Source: Natronocalculus amylovorans
GTDB lineage: Archaea > Halobacteriota > Halobacteria > Halobacteriales > Haloferacaceae
Direction: 5' to 3'
DNA length: 64,000 nt
NCBI RefSeq assembly: GCF_023638035.1
Contig: NZ_JAKRVX010000002.1
Location: forward strand, 372,001-436,000
How positions within the stretch are numbered: the first letter of the stretch is position 1; each line of letters begins with the position of its first letter. Shown here piece by piece: positions 36,582 to 45,716 of this stretch. The position numbers and the translations under genes are program-made. The notes below the pieces were generated by a model, which saw only the letters and a list, made by a program, of their open reading frames with translations, was not told the origin of the DNA and ran no database searches.

Positions 36582-37646
36582 TCAGAGCGGTTTCTCTTCG
36601 AGAATACTTGTCCCACTCCCGTCTTTTGCGTCCCAACTCCACGTCTCGTGAAGTCTAACACGGCCATCCGAGAGCAGTTCAATCCGATCAGTCGACGCAC
36701 CGGTTGCCGTTGATCCATCGGTCAACAGCTGTGTATACCGGAATGAAAGCTCATTCCCAGTGGACGTCCCCACGAGGAACCCTTGTTGAACCGACCCACC
36801 GCTGTAGTGAGCCGAGATTTGGGTGCCGGACTGAGAAAAATAAAACGTGGTCTCTGCATCCACGTTACCATCGCCCACGGTTTCGATCGATTGCAGTACC
36901 CGACCATCCATTGAGACGCCCGCAGGCTCCGGATCACCAGCATCGAGCGCCAGAGAGACTGCTCGATCGACGTGCAGTGCCGTTGTGTCAAAGAGTGGGA
37001 TATCGATATCGTCCGGTGATAGGAGCAGTTCAAACTCAGTGCAGCCGAGTACGATTCCCGCTGCACCAGCCGATTTGAGGCGATCAATAACGGCAATACA
37101 GTCGTTCTTGGATTCGTCAGTGAGAACTCCTTTTGTGAGTTCATCAAAAATGATCCTGTCAAGCCGCTCACGGTCGCTGCGATCTGGAAATACCGTCTCT
37201 ATCCCGTGTTCTGCGAACCGATCGGGATAGAACTGTGACTCCATCGTTGCTTGTGTTCCCAGCACACCAACGCGCGAAATATCCGCGTCAGCGATCGCTT
37301 CTGCGGTTGGGTCCACGATATGAACGAACGGAATCGTGAGCGCGTCGGTTATCTGCGGAGCAACGCGATGCATGGTATTTGTTGCCATCAACACGAAATC
37401 TGCCCCACCACGTTCAAGTTCGTGTGCCGCGCCAGCGAGGTACCGAGCAGCACGGTCCCACTCATCAGTCCGGATGCATTCCTCAACCGTACCAAAGTCC
37501 ACACTTCGGATGAGAATTTCAGCCGCAGCATGTCCGCCATACTCCTCGTTAATCCCTGCATCTATGGCTCTGTAGTATTCGATCGTCGACTGACTGCTCA
37601 TCCCACCAAGGATTCCAACGGTCCGCAATGAATTCGATCGATGCAT
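36582..37646 (-). CDS. Asp/Glu racemase fused to a small beta-rich domain
   Basis: 354 residues. Residues 1-235 are an aspartate/glutamate-type racemase: GILGGMSSQSTIEYY at the N-terminus, MATNTMH at 87-93 where the first catalytic Cys is replaced by Thr (known in some broad-specificity members such as E. coli YgeA), and LGCTEFELL at 200-208 with the second Cys. Residues 244-354 form an extra domain (VYFSQ-like strands: TTFYFSQSGTQISAHYSGG, VQQGFLVGTS, RLHETWSWDAKDGSGTSILEE) that resembles a short bacterial protein often misnamed N-acetylglutamate synthase. A fusion of these two is unfamiliar to me. It is 34 nt past tRNA-Val, on the opposite strand. Confidence 0.85.
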   Translation of the reverse strand: MHRSNSLRTVGILGGMSSQSTIEYYRAIDAGINEEYGGHAAAEILIRSVDFGTVEECIRTDEWDRAARYLAGAAHELERGGADFVLMATNTMHRVAPQITDALTIPFVHIVDPTAEAIADADISRVGVLGTQATMESQFYPDRFAEHGIETVFPDRSDRERLDRIIFDELTKGVLTDESKNDCIAVIDRLKSAGAAGIVLGCTEFELLLSPDDIDIPLFDTTALHVDRAVSLALDAGDPEPAGVSMDGRVLQSIETVGDGNVDAETTFYFSQSGTQISAHYSGGSVQQGFLVGTSTGNELSFRYTQLLTDGSTATGASTDRIELLSDGRVRLHETWSWDAKDGSGTSILEEKPL

Positions 37647-37662
37647 ACACCTCCTGCGTAGA

Positions 37663-38598
37663 CTATGCTGTTAGCTCTGCCGCCAGATCGATCGCAGCCT
37701 GCCGAACTGCAGCGTCACTCTCATATGTTGGCTCCCACCCAAGCCCCGAGAGCTTTTCAATGCCAAGTCTCATCCGTGGGACGTCGCCAGCCCAGCCGCG
37801 ATCGCCGCCTGTGTACGCATATGTTGGATCGACATCCAGCACGTCTGCAACAATATCTGCGATCGATGTCACCGATGTCGTCGTATGTGTGCCGAGGTTG
37901 AATAGATTGTACTGCTCATCGGTTGATGCGATTACATGTTCGATCGCGTCGACACAGTCTTCAACATACATATAGGATTTCTCTTGGCGGCCATCGCCCA
38001 GAATTTCGAGCGTGTCGGGATTGGCAACAAGTTTTTGAATGAAGTCCGGAATAACGTTCCCCCGCTGGTACGGCCCCACAATATTTGCAAATCTGAAGAC
38101 CCATGATTGGACACCATACGTATGTGCGTATGTCGAGATCAGCGCTTCATCTGCAAGTTTTGCGGCACCGTAGGCGCTGATCGGCTCAAGCGGGCCAAAG
38201 TGCTCCGGTGTTGGCCGCGGGGCCTCCCCGTAGACCGCAGAAGAGGATGTAAATGCAAGGGCAGACACATCGACAGCATCCATCCGTTCGAGAATATTGT
38301 ACGTCATTTCCGTGTTTTCTTCGAAGAGCGTGCGATCGTCTTCGTAGTTTGTATCTGTGTATGCTGCAAGGTGGAACACCAGATCAATGTCTGGTGTGAT
38401 CGCACTCGCAACATCAGTTGGGTCCCGCATGTCTGCGTGAACGAACTCGACATCCGCTGGCAGCCGCTCTCGGTTGCCTTTCGAGAGGTCATCAGCGATG
38501 CGAACAAAAGATGCGGTATCGAGGAGTGAGTCAGCGAGGGTAGAACCAACCAACCCAGCACCACCAGTGAGAAGCACTCGTGTGTCCGAAAGGTCCAT
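37663..38598 (-). CDS. NAD-dependent epimerase/dehydratase (UDP-glucose 4-epimerase-like)
   Basis: 311 residues, extended SDR. TGGAGLVGSTLADSLL (glycine loop 11-18), HLAAYTDTN, FTSSSAVYG (catalytic Ser near 119), and the YGAAK pair (Tyr143, Lys147) are present, plus FRFANIVGPYQRG and the C-terminal DDVPRM-like region. It acts on a nucleotide sugar (4-epimerase or 4,6-dehydratase type), probably for glycosylation of surface proteins or exopolysaccharide. It lies 17 nt before the racemase on the same strand, but a shared pathway is not evident. Confidence 0.92.
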   Translation of the reverse strand: MDLSDTRVLLTGGAGLVGSTLADSLLDTASFVRIADDLSKGNRERLPADVEFVHADMRDPTDVASAITPDIDLVFHLAAYTDTNYEDDRTLFEENTEMTYNILERMDAVDVSALAFTSSSAVYGEAPRPTPEHFGPLEPISAYGAAKLADEALISTYAHTYGVQSWVFRFANIVGPYQRGNVIPDFIQKLVANPDTLEILGDGRQEKSYMYVEDCVDAIEHVIASTDEQYNLFNLGTHTTTSVTSIADIVADVLDVDPTYAYTGGDRGWAGDVPRMRLGIEKLSGLGWEPTYESDAAVRQAAIDLAAELTA

Positions 38599-38619
38599 GC
38601 CAAACGATATTGAGACCGA

Positions 38620-38904
38620 TTAATACATCTTTGTATCACTAGGCAGTATTTGTGTTGTGACGGACTGTTCAGCAACCGTAACTCGTGTGTCCGTGTCAGA
38701 GACATTCAGAAGCGAATTCACTACGTCTGTCCACAGGGTTGTACATTCATCATGGAGCGTCCACTCCATACGCTCACCTGATGCTTCGGGATGCTCTATC
38801 TGAACGGCAGTTTCGCCCGGTATAAATGGCTGTCCACACCACTGACAGTACTGCGCAGAATCGTGCTCGTGATCGTGGTCGACACCTACTGTCTGTTGTG
38901 ACAT
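38620..38904 (-). CDS. Small Cys/His zinc-binding-type protein
   Basis: 94 residues. An acidic His-rich start is followed by CQWCGQPFIPGE at about 20-31 and WTLHDECTTLWTD at about 48-60, giving a CxxC plus HxxxC arrangement able to hold one zinc. The rest is a mixed alpha/beta region with no known domain. It sits 21 nt upstream of the epimerase on the same strand, so co-transcription is possible. Gene call rests on the zinc ligand pattern and codon character. Confidence 0.6.
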   Translation of the reverse strand: MSQQTVGVDHDHEHDSAQYCQWCGQPFIPGETAVQIEHPEASGERMEWTLHDECTTLWTDVVNSLLNVSDTDTRVTVAEQSVTTQILPSDTKMY

Positions 38905-39031
38905 ATCAAAAAATGTGAGACTGTATCAGGTTTGTTATCATGTGCCTACCAAATGCACACAGATGGAATCCGAACAACGATAATGGTCCGCAGATAATCA
39001 GTAGGTAATCCCACAGTGGGAGCGAAGATTC

Positions 39032-41263
39032 ATGCCTAAAAATGAACTTGCAACCGACCTTGGTACGGTTGCTGCGTTGACGGTTGGTGTTGGAACAATG
39101 ATCGGTGCAGGGATTTTTGTCCTTCCTGCAATCGTTGCAGGGACGATCGGCCCACTTGTTCCGTTTGCGTTCTTACTCGCGGGTATTCTCGCATTTACAA
39201 ATGCCTTGACTGTGAGCGAGTTAGGAACTGCAATGCCGAAAGCAGGCGGTAGCTACCACTGGACAAATCGTTCGCTAGGCCCACTGTTTGGCTCGATCGC
39301 AGGCTTTGGTGATTGGATCGGGCTTGCGATCGCATCCGCATTCTATACGCTTGGCTTCGGTCAGTATCTTGGCGTGTTTTTACCAGTACCAGCGATTGAT
39401 CTATTTGTTCTTACACTCTCACCAACGCAAGTGGGAGCAATACTCGCAGGGGGATTGTTTGTTGGGTTAAATTACTTGGGAGTGAAAGGAACCGGTCGAA
39501 TTCAGGCTGCAGTCGTTGCAACGCTTGTTGGAATCTTGATTTTCTTCATTCTTGACGGCGTGGTTCGCGCTGGCCGAATCGACTTTGCCTTCGCGGAGGT
39601 TGAACAGCTCTCGTCACTGCTCTCTGCAACCGCACTTGTTTTTGTTTCGTATCTTGGGTATGGGAAGATTGCGACAATGGGCGAAGAGCTACAGACGCCC
39701 GAAAAATCGATCCCAATCGCAGTACTTGGAAGCGTTGCCGTTGTGACCGTTATTTACGTGTTGCTCACTGCAGTTGCGGCAACGCTTTTGGATTTCACTG
39801 CCCTCTCGGGAGATGTCCCTGCAGTATTGGAGATTGCAGATCTTGCGTTCGGGCCGATCGGTGTTGCAGTGATGGCGACCGCTGGGTTGTTGGCGACGGC
39901 ATCGAGTGCAAACTTCTCGGTGCTTGCAGCGGCCCGGATTACGTTTGCAATGGGCCGTCAGCGACTGGTTGGTGATTGGTTGAACAAACTTCACCCCCGG
40001 TTTGCAACGCCGTACCGATCGCTGCAGGTAACTGGGTTTCTGATTATCGCACTCATCCTGCTCGATGATCTTGTGTTGCTTGCACTCACCGCAAGCGCAT
40101 TTCATCTCGTCGTGTATGGGATGTTGAATATCGGGCTGCTTGTGCTCCGAGTTACTGATGAATCGTATACCCCATCGTTCACTGTGCCACTGTATCCGGT
40201 GACGCCAGTGCTTGCAGCGATCGGGTCGTTTGGGCTGCTTGCGTTCATGCCAACACCGGTATTGATTGTAACCGGTGCAATGGTCGTTGGTTCGGTTGGG
40301 TGGTATATTGTGTATGGGCAGGAGCGAACCGATGATGAAGGCGCACTGAGTCAGCATATTCTTCGGCAGTCGAAGAGTATGCCCGAGTCCGCAGTTGCAG
40401 CCACAGAGGCGGCACGTCCAAACCGAGCCAAATTTAGCGTCCTTGTCTCGCTGTCAAATCCACGGACTGAGAAAGATCTGATCTCGCTTGCCTGCAACGT
40501 CGCTGCTGCCAGGGATGGTGTCGTCCACGCAGTTCATGTTGTCAATGTCCCGGATCAGGTACCGCTTGATCAGGGGCCAAAACACCTCGAACGGTTTGGA
40601 AGACAGTCCGAAGAGCTGTTGGAGGCCGCAGAAGCGGATGCAAACGAGTTTGCTGTTCCTGTTGAAACACACTTGATTTACTCACACCGGACAGTGGAGG
40701 AGGTATTTGATGCTGCACAGGTGTTTGATGTTGATTTCCTCATTATGGGGTGGCATCCATCATCGTCAATCTCCGCTGGTCGATCGGAGAATGTCTTCGA
40801 CGAACTAAGTCAGGAACTCCCATGTGACCTGCTTGTCCTCAAAAGCCAAGGCTTTGATCCAAGCGACATTGTTGTCCCGACAACTGACGATCGGAACTCC
40901 GCACTCTGTGCTGAGCTCGCCAACGGATTTGCACACACGTTCGGCAGTGGTGTCACACTGTTGCACGTTGTTGAGGGAGAAGGACAACGCAATGGCGGCG
41001 AACGGTTTTTATCTGACTGGGCAGCAGAACACGAACTTGAAGATGCAACACTGAAGGTCGATACAAGCGGTGATGTCGAGGCGGCGATCGCAGATGCAGC
41101 CGCCGAGCATACGATGTTGCTGATCGGTGCAACAGAGCGTGGACTGCTCTCACGATTAGTTCGCCGATCGCTCATCTTTGACGTCGTCGAGGATGTCGAC
41201 TGCTCGGTTGTGATTGCAGAACAAAAATATCAGCGATCGCTTCGAGAGCGGCTCTTTGGCTAG
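39032..41263 (+). CDS. APC-type amino acid permease fused to two universal stress domains
   Basis: 743 residues. The first ~440 residues have about twelve hydrophobic segments and the APC start VGTMIGAGIFVLPAIVAG, with EL..AMPKAGGSYHWTNRSLG after TM2. This matches cationic/neutral amino acid transporters. The C-terminal part carries two universal-stress-protein domains (about 470-610 and 610-740; VETHLIYSHRTVEEVFD, LIMGWHPSS, LLIGATERGLLSRLVR). The USP parts probably bind ATP and regulate transport. The combination is frequent in haloarchaea. It is convergent with the DUF389 gene with one base between the stop codons. Confidence 0.9.
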   Translation: MPKNELATDLGTVAALTVGVGTMIGAGIFVLPAIVAGTIGPLVPFAFLLAGILAFTNALTVSELGTAMPKAGGSYHWTNRSLGPLFGSIAGFGDWIGLAIASAFYTLGFGQYLGVFLPVPAIDLFVLTLSPTQVGAILAGGLFVGLNYLGVKGTGRIQAAVVATLVGILIFFILDGVVRAGRIDFAFAEVEQLSSLLSATALVFVSYLGYGKIATMGEELQTPEKSIPIAVLGSVAVVTVIYVLLTAVAATLLDFTALSGDVPAVLEIADLAFGPIGVAVMATAGLLATASSANFSVLAAARITFAMGRQRLVGDWLNKLHPRFATPYRSLQVTGFLIIALILLDDLVLLALTASAFHLVVYGMLNIGLLVLRVTDESYTPSFTVPLYPVTPVLAAIGSFGLLAFMPTPVLIVTGAMVVGSVGWYIVYGQERTDDEGALSQHILRQSKSMPESAVAATEAARPNRAKFSVLVSLSNPRTEKDLISLACNVAAARDGVVHAVHVVNVPDQVPLDQGPKHLERFGRQSEELLEAAEADANEFAVPVETHLIYSHRTVEEVFDAAQVFDVDFLIMGWHPSSSISAGRSENVFDELSQELPCDLLVLKSQGFDPSDIVVPTTDDRNSALCAELANGFAHTFGSGVTLLHVVEGEGQRNGGERFLSDWAAEHELEDATLKVDTSGDVEAAIADAAAEHTMLLIGATERGLLSRLVRRSLIFDVVEDVDCSVVIAEQKYQRSLRERLFG

Positions 41264-41264
41264 C

Positions 41265-42536
41265 CTACCGATTTGCCGTGGTAATTGCAGCATCCTCATT
41301 AACCACGGTTACGTCTAACGACCGTCCGGTTTCGGATTCAATTGCTGCAGTGATCGTCTCTGCAAGTGCAGTAGTTTCACTATCGCTTCGCACGTGAATT
41401 GTGACACCACGTGGCGTCTGTGAGATGAGATCAGCTTCATACGTGAATGAGACGGCTAATACATCTCCGTCAACCTGTTCGTCAACGATCGACTCAACCT
41501 GTGATTCAAGCGCCATACTATCGCGCGCATCAAGTGAACTTACCGCTAAAAATGAGGTGAGAAGCAGAATCGCGATCGTAAACGTCACAAGCCGCTCGAT
41601 TGTTATACGGCGCGCTCGTTTGGCGTCATACCAGTGATTCGGCTTGTACTCTTTCGCCCAGATCGTCAAGATTCCTGCTGCGTTAATTGATAACAGATTC
41701 ACAAGCACCAACACACCGGCACCAAATGCAAGTGCAGGCTCAACGTACGCGAGCCCTAACCCCACGGATGCTGCTGGTGGCATGAGGGCAACAGCAATCA
41801 TCACACCAACAAGCGCCTCATCAGCGCCGGAGGTGAGCGAAAGCGATCCTGCAGCACCGGCACCAAGCGCAACTGCGAGTGCAAGCAGTCCAGGATGGGC
41901 GCGTTCCGCGATCTGTTGAATAAGAAGCAGTTCCAAGTCTGGAGCAAGCATAAACCGATAGGCGATCGCAAAAATGGTTGCACTCAAAACGGCAACCCCA
42001 AGACCGATCGCCTGCGATCGGATTCCTTCCCAAAAGAGGTCATCGTCATTAATAACTGTTCCAACACAGGATGCCATTGCAGGGCCGATCAGCGGTGCAA
42101 TCACCATCGATCCAACAACTACCGCTGCACTATCTTGGAGCAGTCCAGCTGTTGCGACGATTGCACTGATAACAGTCAGGGCAATGTAGTTTCGCGTACT
42201 CCGAGAGAGATTTCGAGCTTTTGTCCGAAGTTCGTCTCTGGAGATTCGTTCACCATCACCCTCTTTATTGTCGCTTGCGATTTGCCCCGCAAATCGGTCC
42301 GAAACGATTGTCTCAACATCGCTAACAACCATGTACCCCTCTCGCTCAATGCCGACATCCCGAAGCAGATCAACAATCTGTTCGACTTCGTCAGCATCTG
42401 CAGGGATATAAATGATGTCGCTGTAGCTCGATCGAGAGGTCTCATCAGCCATCGCAAAATCGACCTGCTCGTCCTCTAATGCGGCGACAACAAGTTCGTG
42501 TTTACCATCTGGAACCAGTGTCTGGATGAGTCGCAT
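41265..42536 (-). CDS. DUF389 / TIGR00341 family membrane protein
   Basis: 423 residues. An N-terminal soluble ferredoxin-like region (1-100) is followed by six or more transmembrane helices with IVATAGLLQDSAAVVVGSMVIAPLIGPAMA and SGADEALVGVMIAVALMPPAASVGLGLAYVEPALAFGAG, which are the DUF389 hallmarks, and a C-terminal soluble domain (about 335-423). The biochemical function of this family is unknown to me; a transporter-like or stress role has been suggested for relatives. The gene is monocistronic here. Confidence 0.88.
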   Translation of the reverse strand: MRLIQTLVPDGKHELVVAALEDEQVDFAMADETSRSSYSDIIYIPADADEVEQIVDLLRDVGIEREGYMVVSDVETIVSDRFAGQIASDNKEGDGERISRDELRTKARNLSRSTRNYIALTVISAIVATAGLLQDSAAVVVGSMVIAPLIGPAMASCVGTVINDDDLFWEGIRSQAIGLGVAVLSATIFAIAYRFMLAPDLELLLIQQIAERAHPGLLALAVALGAGAAGSLSLTSGADEALVGVMIAVALMPPAASVGLGLAYVEPALAFGAGVLVLVNLLSINAAGILTIWAKEYKPNHWYDAKRARRITIERLVTFTIAILLLTSFLAVSSLDARDSMALESQVESIVDEQVDGDVLAVSFTYEADLISQTPRGVTIHVRSDSETTALAETITAAIESETGRSLDVTVVNEDAAITTANR

Positions 42537-42699
42537 GCGCTACACCTCAGTTACTGTTGGTGTGGATGCACTCGATGCGTACAACATCCAGCGGATATTC
42601 GATATGCAACACACGAAATTGACGTATCATACTACATATCCAACAGCCGAGATAGGTATCAATTCCGGTCGGGACGTTGAGAAAGACGTGCGCGTTCTG

Positions 42700-43545
42700 T
42701 TACGCTATCCGTGAGATTCGATCGTCGATCGATCGATCAGTGTCATGCTGTTCGGCAATCTGCCATGCAGAATCCAAGAGATTCTGTTTGTAACTTGCGG
42801 GGCCATTGTACGGCAGTGCCGCAGCATCCTCGCCAGCAAGGCCAAATGCGAGTGCGGCGTACACACTAGCCTCAAGCGGATCCGAGACCCCACCGCAGAA
42901 TGACGCAACGGATGCGCCAAGCATACAACCGGTGCCAACAACCTCGCCAAGCATTTCATGGCCTGCAGAGATCTGGTACGCCGAGGCAGCGTCTGCGACA
43001 ATATCATCGACTCCAGAGGCAACGACTACCGCACCAGTTTCTGCAGCAAGCGATTGCGCGGTGTCAGCGATTCGTTCGTATTCACCGATCGACTCAACGC
43101 CTTTGACCTCTGCAGCTTCACCAGCAAGCGCAGTGATCTCACCGTAGTTTCCCTTGATTGCGGTAAAGCTGATTTCCGAAAGGAGTTCAGAGAGGACGTT
43201 CTCACGGGTTGGTGTGGCACCTGCACCGATCGGATCCAGAACAATCGGCACACCGATTTCCTCCGCTACGGCAGCGGTTTCGTACATTGCCTCAATACGA
43301 CTATCCTCCATTGGGCTTGTGTGGAACAACAGCGCACCAGCACCGTGTGTCATCTCGCCTGCCTCACCCGGTGCATCCGCCATCACTGGGAGCGCACCCC
43401 AATGAAGAATGAGATTTGCAACATCGTTTGTCGTGACACGGTTTACCAGCGACTGCACAAGTGGCTGTGACTCGGAGACATCCGAAAGTGTGGTTGTGAG
43501 GGACTCTGAGACCGCCTCACTGCGACCGATCGGTACCTTAGACAT
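42700..43545 (-). CDS. thiM: Hydroxyethylthiazole kinase
   Basis: 281 residues, ribokinase-like fold. The signatures are PLVQSLVNRVTTNDVANLILHWGALPVMADAPGE (seen as VNRVTTNDVANLIL and GALPVMADAP), the ATP and Mg loops PIVLDPIGAGATPTRENV and TAIKGNYGEI, and the anion hole/catalytic VVGTGCMLGASVASF. It phosphorylates the thiazole moiety for thiamine salvage. The first 48 residues of the open frame lie inside thiE and are not native; MSKVPIGRSEAV starts at 43545. It overlaps thiE by 8 nt. Confidence 0.95.
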   Translation of the reverse strand: MSKVPIGRSEAVSESLTTTLSDVSESQPLVQSLVNRVTTNDVANLILHWGALPVMADAPGEAGEMTHGAGALLFHTSPMEDSRIEAMYETAAVAEEIGVPIVLDPIGAGATPTRENVLSELLSEISFTAIKGNYGEITALAGEAAEVKGVESIGEYERIADTAQSLAAETGAVVVASGVDDIVADAASAYQISAGHEMLGEVVGTGCMLGASVASFCGGVSDPLEASVYAALAFGLAGEDAAALPYNGPASYKQNLLDSAWQIAEQHDTDRSIDDRISRIA

Positions 43546-44185
43546 GGTGATCCACCTCCGTAATCGACGCTGCAAGCGTTTGTGTCGCGGTTGTTGGATC
43601 ATCTGCGGCAGTAATCTCACTGATGACCGCAACACCAGTTGCCCCCGCTTCGATGACTGCTGCAGCATTGTCCGCCGTGATCCCTCCAATGCCGATTACG
43701 GGAACGTCAACCGCGTCAACAATCTTGGCAACCCGATCGGTTCCAATTCCATTTTTAGTACCTGCTACCTTCTTTGAGGTCGTTCCGTACACCGCACCAA
43801 CGCCAAGATAGTCCGCGCCAGCGTCAACTGCGGCTGTTGCTTCATCAACAGTTGCAGCGGAACAGCCGATAAGTGCATCTGTCCCAAGTTGTTCGCGCAC
43901 AACGGAAACTGGAAGATCGGACTGTCCAACATGGACACCATCTGCATCAATTGCGAGTGCAATATCGACACGATCGTTGACAATGAGTGGGATATCATGT
44001 GCCGCAGTGATCGATCGGAGCTCGCGACCGAGTTCGTATCGCTGCTGCGCGCTTGTGTCCTTCTCACGGAGTTGGACAACGTCGATACCGCCAGCGATCG
44101 CGGCTTCGACGATCGCTTGCGTTGATCGACCGGCCGAAATCGACTCTTGTGTCACCAAGTACGTTTGCCATCCATTGAGATTCAT
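43538..44185 (-). CDS. thiE: Thiamine-phosphate synthase
   Basis: 215 residues, TIM barrel. VVQLREKDTSAQQR, the substrate loop LIVNDRVDIALAIDADGVHVGQSDL, and YLGVGAVYGTTSKKV are family signatures, and the C-terminal GIGGITADNAAAVIEAGATGVAVISEI holds the phosphate site. It joins HMP pyrophosphate and thiazole phosphate. With thiM it forms a two-gene salvage operon. I see no archaeal TPP riboswitch fold in the short upstream space. Confidence 0.96.
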   Translation of the reverse strand: MNLNGWQTYLVTQESISAGRSTQAIVEAAIAGGIDVVQLREKDTSAQQRYELGRELRSITAAHDIPLIVNDRVDIALAIDADGVHVGQSDLPVSVVREQLGTDALIGCSAATVDEATAAVDAGADYLGVGAVYGTTSKKVAGTKNGIGTDRVAKIVDAVDVPVIGIGGITADNAAAVIEAGATGVAVISEITAADDPTTATQTLAASITEVDHHV

Positions 44186-44273
44186 TAGTGGTATTTTGTG
44201 GTGGTAACTGAAGGGCGTTTGGGTTCCTCCCGTAGAGCAACAGACAGATACCGATCGCGGTCGAAAATAGTGT

Positions 44274-45716
44274 ATGATGTGGGTACCCAGCGCACTGATT
44301 TCGTTGCTTGCTGGGTTCTATGCGTCGCTTGCAACCGTCCTTGATCGTCTCGGTGTGATTAGCCGCGATCGGCTTACGTCGACTGTTGAGCTTGCATGGC
44401 CGCGAGTTATCACTGGCTTTGCGATCATGTCAAAACAGACCGCAGATATCGCCATGGTTGGCTGGGTGTTAGGGCCAACTGCAGTTGCGGGGTTGGCATT
44501 CGCAAACGCCTACTGGATGGTTGGGAAGTTTATTTCGATTGGTCTCGCTGGCGGTACGGTTGCGCTTGTCTCACAGAACTACGGCGGTGGCGAATCCGAG
44601 CGAGCCTCGGTTGTCGTCAAGCAGAGTTTGTGGGTTGCCGTCATGTTAGCCGTCCCGCTTGTACTTGCATTTTGGTTCTTTCCGACACAGCTGATTGGGC
44701 TCATTGGTGGTGATAGCGATGCGATCGCGTTTGGGGCACTCTATCTGGCGTTAGTTGCTCCAGCACTGTTTTTTGAGTTTTTAAATATGATTGCCAGTCG
44801 AACGTATGCTGGTGTTGGGGATACGTTTACGCCGATGGTGATCCGTGCTGGGGGTGCAGTGCTCAATATTGTTCTTAGTGCAGTGTTGATTTTCGGCTAC
44901 GGGATGGGTGTTGCAGGAGCCGCAATCGGGACCACGGTGTCAATCGCAGCTATTTTTATGGTTCTCTTTTGGGGGATGACCGGCCGATCGTACTTTGGCC
45001 GCGGTGCAAGCCCAGTTCCGGTAACGCTGTCGGGACCACAGTTTGATCGACAGCTCACTGCACAGCTGCTGAAGATTTCGACACCACTTATGGCTCGCCG
45101 TGCCGCGGAGGGCGTTGTCCTGTTTCCACTCCTTGCGATCGCCGCCGTCTTTGGGCCAGTCGTTGTCGCTGCAGTCGAAGTTGGACGGCGGGTAAGAGAC
45201 CTTGTCAACAGTTTCAGTTGGGGGTTTTCGATCGCATCATCGACACTCGTCGGGCAACAGCTCGGTGCCGGTGATGAAGTTGACGCAGCGGCATACGGCA
45301 GAGAGATTATCCAACTCTCGTTTGTGGTGTATCTGGTCGTTGCAGCAGTTGTGTTCCTGCTTGCAGAGCCAATTTCTCGAATCTTTGTCGATGACCCTGC
45401 CCACGTTACACAGACGACGATTTTCGTTCAGATCGCAGCCGTGAGCGTCATCGCGCTCGGTGTTGATGGCTCGGCAACCGGTGCGCTCAGAGGTGCAGGT
45501 GATACAACAGTTCCGTTTGTTGCAACGCTTGTTGGACTCTATCTTATTGCGCTCCCGATCGCCGCAACAGGAACGGTTACCCAATTGGGAGTTGCCGCGC
45601 TCTATATTGCATTCCTCGCAGAAACAGCGGTTCCAATGGTAATTAACCTCTGGCGGTTCAACAGCGATCGGTGGAAGGAAGTGAGCCGATCGTATCGGCC
45701 TGCTGTGGATGACTAA
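44274..45716 (+). CDS. MATE-family multidrug/toxin efflux protein
   Basis: 480 residues, about twelve transmembrane helices in two related halves. Family-typical segments are ADIAMVGWVLGPTAVAGLAFANAYW near the N-terminus, and the second half has MARRAAEGVVLFPLL and GFSIASSTLVGQQLGAGDEVDAAAYG, followed by GALRGAGDTTVPF. It exports organic compounds driven by sodium or protons. Two ATG codons in tandem (44274 and 44277) are equally good. Divergent from thiE and convergent with the ATP-grasp gene, whose stop follows at once. Confidence 0.9.
   Translation: MMWVPSALISLLAGFYASLATVLDRLGVISRDRLTSTVELAWPRVITGFAIMSKQTADIAMVGWVLGPTAVAGLAFANAYWMVGKFISIGLAGGTVALVSQNYGGGESERASVVVKQSLWVAVMLAVPLVLAFWFFPTQLIGLIGGDSDAIAFGALYLALVAPALFFEFLNMIASRTYAGVGDTFTPMVIRAGGAVLNIVLSAVLIFGYGMGVAGAAIGTTVSIAAIFMVLFWGMTGRSYFGRGASPVPVTLSGPQFDRQLTAQLLKISTPLMARRAAEGVVLFPLLAIAAVFGPVVVAAVEVGRRVRDLVNSFSWGFSIASSTLVGQQLGAGDEVDAAAYGREIIQLSFVVYLVVAAVVFLLAEPISRIFVDDPAHVTQTTIFVQIAAVSVIALGVDGSATGALRGAGDTTVPFVATLVGLYLIALPIAATGTVTQLGVAALYIAFLAETAVPMVINLWRFNSDRWKEVSRSYRPAVDD

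Noticed and set aside
44186-44273. TPP riboswitch before thiE
   Set aside because: The 88-nt spacer to the divergent MATE gene is too short and I see none of the conserved CUGAGA-type elements.
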